From: Ruminiclostridium herbifermentans
Lineage (GTDB): Bacteria > Bacillota > Clostridia > Acetivibrionales > DSM-1351
NCBI RefSeq assembly: GCF_005473905.2
Contig: NZ_CP061336.1
Location: 3,216,501-3,280,500 of the forward strand
Length of the DNA: 64,000 bases
Direction: 5' to 3'
In this document: positions 35,638-43,833 of the stretch, in pieces
How the letters are laid out: each line of letters starts with the position of its first letter
Position numbering within the stretch: position 1 is the first letter of the stretch
Made by a program: the position numbers and the translations under genes
Notes under the pieces: model-generated
Told to the model about the DNA's origin: nothing
What the model saw: the letters and a program-made list of their open reading frames with translations, nothing else
Database searches by the model: none

Positions 35638-35676
35638 CTTGCTATACTATGCGATAAATGATATCACATATCCTCC
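35638..35676 (-). promoter_or_regulatory. SD and start of glyQS separated by a short hairpin
   Basis: Minus strand: GGAGGA (35676-35671), then ATGTGATA-TCATT-TATCGCAT (8 pairs, one G-U; 35669-35649), then 11 bases to ATG 35637. It is related in layout to the four hairpin-spaced SD sites but lacks their AGTCCAT sequence. Confidence 0.4.
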
Positions 35677-35933
35677 TGTATTAAATTATTATTAAATTAT
35701 TTTAAACCTGCCAAAAGTACTAATATGGGACTTTGGCAGCATTAAATTCATTTTTAATTAGTATATTTGTATTTTCTAGAATAATTATACTATCTAGAGT
35801 CTTAACAAACGAAATTATAACACAAATTATTAGCTGTGTCACTGAATTTGCAATAGTAAATTTAAAATTGTGACAATGAATACTACTGCAATATCTTTAT
35901 AATATCGCAAAAATTGTGATGAATAAATTCAAA
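35677..35933. other. Intergenic region, nothing recognised
   Basis: AT-rich sequence upstream of glyQS and before structured element copy B. No ORF or terminator was recognised. Confidence 0.4.
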
Positions 35934-36275
35934 GGGGTTGTTGCAAAGCAACATTTTCTATATACTTATGTCTTGTTGCAAGAAATAGTACGCGAGTGTA
36001 ATATATATCTAATTGCGATGCTCGGTTAGAAATTGATGCTCGAAATAGTAGGTGAAGAACAAGTATTGTAGCCGACACAGCTATAGGATGTAGATGTGAG
36101 TATTATCTCGAGACAGGGTACCTTTGTGTAATACGGTCGGCGAAAATACTTATTTCTCCACCGTTACTATTTCAGCGTCAATTTCGTGATCAAGCAATAG
36201 ATATATATATTGTACGGGAGTACTATTTAAACAGTTTACTGTTGATTATATTATTTCTTGCTTTTCAACAACCCC
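35934..36275. repeat. 342-nt structured element, copy B
   Basis: The ends are near-perfect inverted repeats: GGGGTTGTTGCAAAGCAA at the left and TTGCTTTTCAACAACCCC at the right (17 of 18). An internal helix pairs 36043-36076 with 36136-36172, from AAATAGTA/TACTATTT through GGTGAAGAA/TTCTCCACC to GCCGAC/GTCGGC. It is colinear with copy A at 20346-20675. The two differ at many unpaired sites and by paired changes in the helix. It lies between glyQS and the cellulosomal cluster. No ORF is present and no transposase is nearby. Confidence 0.85.
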
Positions 36276-36365
36276 ATCAATTATTTGTCACATTTTTGTG
36301 CTGGCAGAAGTCCTATATAATTCTAAATCAATAATATCAGACTTTGCATTGATAAAATGAGTTAA

Positions 36366-36411
36366 CAAAAAACTGACTAACAGTTCAGAATTTTTCATTG
36401 CTGTTAGCCAG
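36366..36411 (-). terminator. Terminator of the cellulosomal gene cluster
   Basis: Minus strand CTGGCTAACAG and CTGTTAGTCAG (36411-36401, 36383-36373) form an 11-pair stem with one mismatch, followed by TTTTTT (36371-36366). It is 220 bases after the last stop of the cluster. Confidence 0.8.
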
Positions 36412-36631
36412 ATTCTATTGATTTTAATACTATAATCTCTTTCCGTTTATAAATATGAATACCTCAACACTTTCAATGTAGAAAATTTGGGTTATATATG
36501 TAAAACTCATGTTATTACCTTGACATTATATTAACTAACTCAATAAGTTTACATTCAATAAATCTCCATAAAGTTCGTTAATGGCATTCTTTATATTTAT
36601 GTATTCTTATATTTTAAGGCATCCATTTTCA

Positions 36632-38317
36632 TTAAGGTTTATATGGCAGTTCATTGACAATACCAAGTAAATACTGCTTGAATACTGCAAAATCAAGGGC
36701 ATCTATTACTTTGTCGCCATTTAAATCAGCAGCCTCAAGGTCATTTTCTGCTGGGAAATCTGTAATAGAACCTAGAAGATACATTTTCAATAATGCGTAG
36801 TCGGTTGCATCTACCTCTTTATCTCCATTAAGATCTGCTACAATAGTTGCAGGTGCTGGGGCTTTGCCAAATACAAACCAGTTAATATTGAGCAAATAAC
36901 TGCTGCCACCAGTAAATTTCAGATACAGGTCATGTTTTCCAGTAACCTTTTCTATATCGCATTTTACATCGGTCCAAGTCTGCCAGCCGCCAGTACTCTT
37001 TACAGTACACGTTCCTATCTTAGGTCCGTCAATTTTATCCAGCCTGATTTCGATATTTCCTCCATTAGCATTATTACTAGCTACTCTTGCTTGGAAACTT
37101 GTTGCACCATCACCGAAATCTACATTTTGATAAACTAGATAATCTCCATTTTCAATATATCCAACATCATCTCCACCGCCAACATCTGAGCAGGCTTCTG
37201 TTTGGGTTCCATACTGGTCATCATATGCCTCGGCCTCAACCTTTGTATATGGTGATATTGGTCCATTTCCAGCATCTAACTTCTCACCATCAAAAGGAAC
37301 AACTATAACCTTACTTCCATGTCTATCATTTCCAACATCTTTGTCTTTTGCAACATCTATTACTGCAAATGTCATTGCAACAACATGTCCGTTCTCCATG
37401 TAAACATTAGGACGTTCTATCTTATTCCAATGATTTACAGTGCCATCTGTGTATCTTAAAAAGTTTGTTGTTGGATCATAAGCAAGTCCAGATTCGAGCT
37501 TCCAATTACTGATACCATCCTTGGAAGTGAGGTGGTACGCCTTACGAGTATCCCATTTATTGGCTATAACATGATACTTTCCACCACTATACCACATAAC
37601 AGGGTCCTCCATGTTAACTGTTGGACAACCTGGAGTGCTTGCATAAATATTTGTTCCCTGAATAACATAAGGTCCAAGTACATTATCTGAAATACCTATT
37701 ACTGCATCTCTTCCAATTAGTCCATAACGTCCGTCTGGGCGGAGCATAATATAAACATTGGATGCTGAATAAAGGTTTGAATATTGATTTTGAGCTATTG
37801 TTACATCTCCCAGCTTTGACCAAGGTCCATCTAAGGAATTTGATACATAAATAACTGCTGGTCGTCTAGTCTCACTAACGAGAACAGCATATCGTCCATC
37901 CTTCAACTGGAATGGAACAACATTGTGACCTCTTCCGCCTAAATCATTTGGCCAGATAACTCCCTTGTCTGTATAAGGTCCGTATAAGTTATCACTTGTT
38001 GCATGTACAGCAACTGAACCGAACCATCCGTTGTGACCAGCACTTTGATCCCAGCGGCTTGCAAACATGTGATATCTGCCATCTTCTCCCTTTATTATTC
38101 CTCCATCCCAGTAACAGTACCTTGACATAGTTCTGTCTTCTAAACCATTACCCAAGTCACGAGGTCCTACATCCTGAGCCCCCCAGCAATTAGAGGACAA
38201 AGGTTCTATAATAGGCATGGGCTGAAAATAATTAATTAATGGTGTCGCAGCTATTGCACCCTGAAACATCATTACTGACATAACCCCGGCCAAAAACACG
38301 GAAATTAATTTTTTCAT
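36632..38317 (-). CDS. Cellulosomal five-bladed beta-propeller enzyme (GH43-clan-like), CBM6, dockerin
   Basis: 561 residues, secreted. Signal peptide 1-23; a five-bladed propeller domain about 30-355 with acidic motifs YWDGGIIKGEDGRYHMF, NVEDP-like NMEDPVMWYSGGKYH and IERPNVYMENGHVV; CBM6 about 360-483 (VEAEAYD, GYIENGDYLVY, NGGNIEIRLD, LYLKFTGG); dockerin 494-556 with two calcium repeats, DLNGDKEVDATDYALLKMYLLG and its partner around DALDFAVFK. The propeller resembles GH43/GH62-clan glycosidases but I cannot fix the family. It is the last gene of a three-gene cluster, 160 bases after the preceding gene. The dockerin would plug it into a scaffoldin; CBM6 suggests xylan binding. Confidence 0.8.
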   Translation of the reverse strand: MKKLISVFLAGVMSVMMFQGAIAATPLINYFQPMPIIEPLSSNCWGAQDVGPRDLGNGLEDRTMSRYCYWDGGIIKGEDGRYHMFASRWDQSAGHNGWFGSVAVHATSDNLYGPYTDKGVIWPNDLGGRGHNVVPFQLKDGRYAVLVSETRRPAVIYVSNSLDGPWSKLGDVTIAQNQYSNLYSASNVYIMLRPDGRYGLIGRDAVIGISDNVLGPYVIQGTNIYASTPGCPTVNMEDPVMWYSGGKYHVIANKWDTRKAYHLTSKDGISNWKLESGLAYDPTTNFLRYTDGTVNHWNKIERPNVYMENGHVVAMTFAVIDVAKDKDVGNDRHGSKVIVVPFDGEKLDAGNGPISPYTKVEAEAYDDQYGTQTEACSDVGGGDDVGYIENGDYLVYQNVDFGDGATSFQARVASNNANGGNIEIRLDKIDGPKIGTCTVKSTGGWQTWTDVKCDIEKVTGKHDLYLKFTGGSSYLLNINWFVFGKAPAPATIVADLNGDKEVDATDYALLKMYLLGSITDFPAENDLEAADLNGDKVIDALDFAVFKQYLLGIVNELPYKP

Positions 38318-38477
38318 AATCTACATTCCTCCTATTTTATTTTCATTGCACCTACGTCAGCAGATTATCATTACATATTTTCCTGATAAAACAGCTTGTG
38401 CATTTGGGTAAGGATGATATTGTAACCATCATAACCAACAAATGCACAGCTGATTTTATATATTTAGTAAAATAGTA

Positions 38478-41363
38478 TTATTTTATATATGGTAATGTAG
38501 TAACTATACCTAACAGATATTGCTTAAATACAGCAAAGTCAAGTGCATCAATTACTTTATCACCATTCAAATCTGCTGCCTCAAGGTCATTTTCTGCTGG
38601 GAAGTCTGTAACTGTACCAAGAAGATACATTTTCAATAATGCATAATCTGTTGCATCTACCTCAGAATCCCCATTTAGGTCTCCAACAATAGTAGTAGGT
38701 TCAGGCTCAGGTACTGAATTAATGAACTGGAACCAGTTTACATTAAATAAATATCCACTTCCACCAGTAAATTTCAGATATACATCGTGTACTCCAGTAG
38801 CACCAGTTACTTTACATTCTGCATCAGCCCAAGTCTGCCAACCGCCAGTCGAACCAACTTTACAGGTTCCTATTAATGGACCATTAATACTGTCAAGTCT
38901 GATTTCTATATTACCTCCTGCACCATTGCTAGCTACCCTAGCTTGGAAATCTGTAACTCCATTGTTGAAATTGATGTTTTTGTAAACTACATAGTCTCCA
39001 TTCTCAATATATCCAACATTCTTTCCGCCTTCTGAGCAGTTTTCAACTTCTATACCTGACTGAGAGGAGAAATCTTCAGCTTCAATCTGTGCGCCTTTTA
39101 CTCTTACTATGAATTCAGACTCACTAATCTTCTTACCCTGTGCATCTAAAACAAACAACTTATAGTTTCCTGGTTTAGTAGGAACCGTAATAGAAGTTGC
39201 TATTCCTGCCGCTTTAGTCATGCTTACTCCCTGTTTAAAGCTAGTTGTACCAGCTGGAGCAAACCATACAGTGTTTGAAGTGTTGCCGCTACTTCTAATT
39301 TTGATAACATCTCCTGCTGATGCCTGACAGCTTGCAGGGAACACATAATCAGCTACTGAAATTACGTTTTCAGGCACAATGTCTCTGTATTCATCCTGAA
39401 CTCCAGAATTCACACATACATTGTACGCAGCCATAGGCCAAACATTGTCTGGAACAACAATTATAGGATCAATTCTGCTGTTAGGAGGATTTTTGCCCAT
39501 TTTGCTTACAGTAGCATATGTTCTTAGTATTGTTAAGTCATGCTTCTCACCGAAATCCTCACAGTTAATTGTGTAAGTTACACCAGGGTCAATGTCTAAA
39601 ACATTATCATTTTCAGTTATATATGCGCTACCTTCATCATTATGTAAACCATAAGTAGGTCCAGTTGAGTTATTAGGAATTCCCTTTACATAGTTTTCAT
39701 TTATAGTGGTATAAGGCATTTGTCCTATAGTGTATATTGCTCCACTGTCATGAAGTCTGTTTAATGCATTATATATACGGTTATTATTTATTACATTGTC
39801 TTTACATGTAGTTGAGTCTTTGAAATTACACCATCCCCAACCTAAAGTTATTCCATTGTAACCTGTAGTATGAACTGTGTTTTGCGTAATCTTCAGCTTG
39901 TTTACAAAGAATGCTGTTATACCGGCACATCCTCCAAAACCAGGAGCTGTACTACAATCCCATAACATATTATTATTAATTACGTTATTTGTACAAATTC
40001 CTTCTATGCCTGGAGCATATTTCTGATTTTGTCCACCGTCACCTAAATATACATGCTGTGGATGTCCTACAGTGATACCACTTGCAGTAATGTCATAGAT
40101 GTAGTTACCTACTAAATTTGAGTTAATTACATCATTAACCATAGTAACACCATCAGAACCACTGTGTTTAATAATATTTCTTGTAAGGTTTATTGAATCA
40201 GCACTTACTATGCTTATTATTGCTGGATATGTATCAAGTAGAGTGTACTTAGTATCATGCCAGTTGCCGTTGTAATAAGCTATAAATGCATCTGCACTCT
40301 GACAAGTAGTTCTTCCATAGGATTCTCCAACCTTAACAAGGTTCCAATCAGTATGTGCAAATGTTATTCCTTCAAAAGTTATATTTTTAACTCTGCTTGA
40401 ATTTGATTTTCCTGAAATGTCTATAAGCTTTTCAACAAAAGGAGCCTCAACTTCTGCAGTTGCCATATCTTCGCCTGGGCGTGGATAGTAATAAAGTGTC
40501 TTTGTAGTCTTGTCAAAATAGAATTGCCCTGGAGAATTTAAAAACTCAAATGCATTATAAATTGTATGCATACTTGTTGTAGTAAAAGCCGCACCCCAAC
40601 CAGGCAATTGTGCTATTGAACCATAAGGCTGCTGTAATAGAAGTACTCTATTAGACCCTACTGTAATAACATCCCTAGTACATACAATGTTCTCGTTCCA
40701 TGTAGTACCATTTACTATTTCGAGGTCATCCTTATTGCTTTTTATTTCTGGTACATCTGACAAATTATATTTAACTCCGTCACTATTGCTGCCGCTTGTC
40801 CAAGCCCAACTAGCCTGTCCTTTTGTAATAGAATAGGTTCCGTATCCACCTTGACCTTTTACTGTTTTCTTAGTCATCTGAGCTCTCTTGTCATTTACAA
40901 AGAGATATCTCAATTTGGTTGAACGGTTCAAAGTAGCCTTATATATGTTGTCGTTGTACTTAGTCCATCCTGTAACCTTTGTTGAACCATTAAGGACAGG
41001 TGTTTCACCATCATATGCTTTGTAATATATTCTGAAGCCATTTGTTCCAGAATCCTCTACTCCAAAATTAATGGTGCTATTAAGACGATAATCTCCACCT
41101 CTTAAATAAACATATATATCACCAGTCATATTTTTGTTTATTGTACGAACTACATCACGAGCCTTTGCAATTGTCTGGAAAGGAGCATCAATAGTTCCAG
41201 GATTGCTATCGCTTCCTGACGGTGATACGTAATAGGTTGCCTGTATTGCTACTGCTGCTGAAACATCTTCCGTAAATGCAGCAGATGTTAAAATACCGCA
41301 CAGCATTACTATAAAAGAAAGCGTTATTACAAAGCACCTCTTTATAGCAGTCATTTCGAACAT
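38478..41363 (-). CDS. Cellulosomal parallel beta-helix enzyme (GH141-like), CBM6, dockerin
   Basis: 961 residues. Signal peptide about 1-35; a right-handed parallel beta-helix (about 38-660) beginning YYVSPSGSDSNPGT and containing repeats such as INNNMLWDCSTAPG and VINNNRIYNALNR with the block HDSGAIYTIGQMPYTTINEN. This layout fits GH141 (fucosidase/xylanase) as known from dockerin-CBM6 proteins of cellulolytic clostridia. Next come an Ig-like segment (about 670-755), CBM6 (about 757-880: IEAEDFSS, GYIENGDYVVYKN, NIEIRLDSI) and a C-terminal dockerin (about 893-957). It starts 28 bases after the stop of the upstream GH43 gene, so they share a transcript. Confidence 0.8.
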   Translation of the reverse strand: MFEMTAIKRCFVITLSFIVMLCGILTSAAFTEDVSAAVAIQATYYVSPSGSDSNPGTIDAPFQTIAKARDVVRTINKNMTGDIYVYLRGGDYRLNSTINFGVEDSGTNGFRIYYKAYDGETPVLNGSTKVTGWTKYNDNIYKATLNRSTKLRYLFVNDKRAQMTKKTVKGQGGYGTYSITKGQASWAWTSGSNSDGVKYNLSDVPEIKSNKDDLEIVNGTTWNENIVCTRDVITVGSNRVLLLQQPYGSIAQLPGWGAAFTTTSMHTIYNAFEFLNSPGQFYFDKTTKTLYYYPRPGEDMATAEVEAPFVEKLIDISGKSNSSRVKNITFEGITFAHTDWNLVKVGESYGRTTCQSADAFIAYYNGNWHDTKYTLLDTYPAIISIVSADSINLTRNIIKHSGSDGVTMVNDVINSNLVGNYIYDITASGITVGHPQHVYLGDGGQNQKYAPGIEGICTNNVINNNMLWDCSTAPGFGGCAGITAFFVNKLKITQNTVHTTGYNGITLGWGWCNFKDSTTCKDNVINNNRIYNALNRLHDSGAIYTIGQMPYTTINENYVKGIPNNSTGPTYGLHNDEGSAYITENDNVLDIDPGVTYTINCEDFGEKHDLTILRTYATVSKMGKNPPNSRIDPIIVVPDNVWPMAAYNVCVNSGVQDEYRDIVPENVISVADYVFPASCQASAGDVIKIRSSGNTSNTVWFAPAGTTSFKQGVSMTKAAGIATSITVPTKPGNYKLFVLDAQGKKISESEFIVRVKGAQIEAEDFSSQSGIEVENCSEGGKNVGYIENGDYVVYKNINFNNGVTDFQARVASNGAGGNIEIRLDSINGPLIGTCKVGSTGGWQTWADAECKVTGATGVHDVYLKFTGGSGYLFNVNWFQFINSVPEPEPTTIVGDLNGDSEVDATDYALLKMYLLGTVTDFPAENDLEAADLNGDKVIDALDFAVFKQYLLGIVTTLPYIK

Positions 41364-41391
41364 TATTATTCCTCCTTTTATTTACAAAGGA

Positions 41392-42939
41392 TTATACCTC
41401 TGCAGGGAATTTATCAATCATGCGAAGCAAATACTGCTTTAATAGTGCAAAGTCTATTGCATCTACAGTTCCACTTCCATCAACATCTGCTGCTTTTAGT
41501 TGCTCATCTGTTAAATTTGCAGTTCCAAGTAAATACTGTTTTATTTTTGCAAAGTCTATTGCATCTATGCTGTCGCTTCCATCAATATCACCGTATTTTA
41601 CTGTTGGTTGTGTTGGAGTTCCATTAAATTTCCAGTAGTTTAAGTTGAATAAATAACCGTCTCCACCAGTAAATTTAAGATATAAATCATGTACTCCTGT
41701 AGCACCGCTTACACTACAAGATACATCTGTATAAGTCTGCCAAGCACCTGTTCCTTTAACAGCACAAGTTCCAACCAGTGTTCCTGTTGGGCTGTCTAAA
41801 CGAATTTCAATATTTCCGCCACTAGTTGCTGAAGAAGCTCTAGCTTCAAAAGATGTTGCACCAGTACCAAAATCTACGCCATTTATCTTTAAGTAATCAC
41901 CATTCTCAATAAAGGATACAGCCATTCCGCCTTCACCACATACTTCTGTTTCAACGCCTTGTCCCCAAGCAAATGTTTCTGCTTCAGTTTTAACGAATGG
42001 ATTCAGATACTTAATCTGAGCTGGTCCACTTTTAGTCATTGGGATATTTGGTATTCTTCCATCTGAAGTATATTTGAATTGTTCTACACATACGGAACGT
42101 TTATAGCTTCCTCCACCTGGAAGGTCACCTGTGTGATAGAACAAGTAATCATTTCCTTTAAATCTAGCTACTCCAGGATGGTTTGTAAAGCTGTTTCTAG
42201 CACCCATAATAGCTCCTCTAGCTGTCCATGGTCCTGTTGGGCTATTGCTTGTTGCATATTGAAGGTTTTCGCCACCATTATTCCAACCTGCATATACCAA
42301 GTAATACAAATTATTTAGTTTGTAAACCCATGGTCCCTCTATATATCCATCTGGTTTTGTTAATGTTTGTACAGTGCCTGAATAAGAAATCATGTCTGGA
42401 TTTAATTTTACCATGTAAAGATTACCATTTCCCCAATACAAGTAAGCTTGACCATCATCATCGATGAAACATGTTGGATCTATATCCTGTGAACCGCTTT
42501 TTGTAGCTAAAGGCTTTCCTAATGGATCAACAAATGGTCCTGTAGGACTGTCTGATACAGCAACACCGATTGCATATGCCCCATTTTTTTGTGTTAAAGG
42601 TACATAAGCATAAAATTTACCGTTTCTTTCAACAACCTGCCAAGCCCAAGCATCCCCTTTTGCCCAGCTAAAGTCAGTATAGCCTAAAACTGTACCATGA
42701 TCAGTCCAGTTTTGCATATCTGTTGTTGAGTAGCATTTCCAGTTTTTCATAGTATAAAAGTTGTTCTCAGTTACATCTTCATCATGACTGGTATAAAGAT
42801 ATAAAGTATCGCCAAGAACCATTGGTGCTGGATCAGCAGTGTAAACAGTTTGTACAATTGGATTGTCCGCATAACATAATGTCGGAATACATAGTGATAC
42901 TGCTGTTAAAAGTCCTAACAATTTTTTTGCTTTCTTCAT
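41392..42939 (-). CDS. Cellulosomal GH43 arabinofuranosidase/xylosidase, CBM6, dockerin
   Basis: 515 residues, first gene of the cluster. Signal peptide 1-24; GH43 domain about 30-310 with the catalytic triad Asp36 (TADPAP), Asp154 (QDIDPTCF) and Glu201 (YIEGPWVY). CBM6 is at 318-439 and a type I dockerin at 449-512 with GDIDGSDSIDAIDFAKIK and DVDGSGTVDAIDFALLK, whose 'A-I' recognition pair is like the mesophilic cellulosomes. It should remove arabinose or xylose from arabinoxylan. The SD is GGGGGG six bases before the ATG. A long upstream region holds a strong leader hairpin (43011-43048). Confidence 0.9.
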   Translation of the reverse strand: MKKAKKLLGLLTAVSLCIPTLCYADNPIVQTVYTADPAPMVLGDTLYLYTSHDEDVTENNFYTMKNWKCYSTTDMQNWTDHGTVLGYTDFSWAKGDAWAWQVVERNGKFYAYVPLTQKNGAYAIGVAVSDSPTGPFVDPLGKPLATKSGSQDIDPTCFIDDDGQAYLYWGNGNLYMVKLNPDMISYSGTVQTLTKPDGYIEGPWVYKLNNLYYLVYAGWNNGGENLQYATSNSPTGPWTARGAIMGARNSFTNHPGVARFKGNDYLFYHTGDLPGGGSYKRSVCVEQFKYTSDGRIPNIPMTKSGPAQIKYLNPFVKTEAETFAWGQGVETEVCGEGGMAVSFIENGDYLKINGVDFGTGATSFEARASSATSGGNIEIRLDSPTGTLVGTCAVKGTGAWQTYTDVSCSVSGATGVHDLYLKFTGGDGYLFNLNYWKFNGTPTQPTVKYGDIDGSDSIDAIDFAKIKQYLLGTANLTDEQLKAADVDGSGTVDAIDFALLKQYLLRMIDKFPAEV

Positions 42940-43723
42940 TTTTTATTACCCCCCAATAAATATTTTGTGTAAGCTAAGTTACACTTTTGATTTTTATAAA
43001 TTGCTTATATCAAGGGTTCATTGTTTTATCAAAAACAATAACCCCTTGTTTCATGAAGAAATGCTGTTCACATACAAAAATTAAGTGTCCTAGTGAACAG
43101 AGTTAAACGTTTAGCTTAGGAATGCTAACTTTGCATTAATACCTGACAAACAATATCAATGCAAAGTAAATACAAAATTCAAATATTCTCATATAATTTT
43201 ATAAGAGTATTCTACTTATATTATATAAAACAGTACATTTGAAATGCCATGCACATATTTTTACTTGTTTGTCATTTGTTTACGAGTTTTAAATACACTC
43301 AATTTATCAATAAAATAGTCTCTATATCTAAATTATAATTCAAATTAAATAAATTTTTTAGGAAGATTAAATTTTTATGGATAATATTTTTTATTATTAA
43401 AAAAGTATTTTTCTTAAAAAGACTTAAACCTTTATCAAGCTTCTCCCAAATATGGATATAACAATTAGTAATATATTCAAATTAATAAACTAAACAATGC
43501 AAAATCCTAATACAAAACTCCAATTTGAACATAAAAATTTGATAAATAATTCAGTTGAAAAAACTCTGCTTCATTGCAGTAAACCTAAGCCATTTCGCAT
43601 ATATTACCTGCTCCGCAAATAATAATCAAAAACCTGCAAAAAAATAAAACACAAAATGTAGTTTCTACTTCTTTAAGCTTATTTCAATAATATAGTCATA
43701 GTAATGCGTATTGTATTTGATAT
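42940..43723. other. Long upstream region of the cellulosomal cluster
   Basis: 784 AT-rich bases between the secA terminator and the first cellulosomal gene. Apart from the hairpin at 43011-43048, I see no ORF and no clear operator; it must hold the cluster promoter, perhaps with a two-component response-regulator site as in related xyl-doc clusters. Confidence 0.45.
43011..43048 (-). promoter_or_regulatory. Leader hairpin upstream of the cellulosomal GH43 gene
   Basis: CAAGGGTTCATTGTTTT (43011-43027) pairs with AAAACAATAACCCCTTG (43032-43048), about 15 of 17, loop ATCA. It lies 72-109 bases before the start codon; there is no T-run, so it is more likely an mRNA-stabilising or processing stem than a terminator. 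Confidence 0.6.
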
Positions 43724-43766
43724 AAAAAAAATCTGCTTAACTTATATAATAAGTCAAACAGATTTT
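43724..43766 (-). terminator. Terminator of secA
   Basis: Minus strand: AATCTGTTTGACTTATT and its partner ATAAGTTAAGCAGATT pair with a small internal loop and are followed by TTTTTT (43730-43724). It lies about 70 bases after the secA stop. Confidence 0.8.
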
Positions 43767-43833
43767 AGTTGCTTTATTAATACATAAAACTGTGTATCAC
43801 TGATGCTTGTAAAACTCATAATCAAAAACTCTG

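Noticed and set aside
34252-35933. Possible T-box for glyQS
   Set aside because: No TGGNACC-type T-box sequence or leader terminator is present upstream; only thrS has one.
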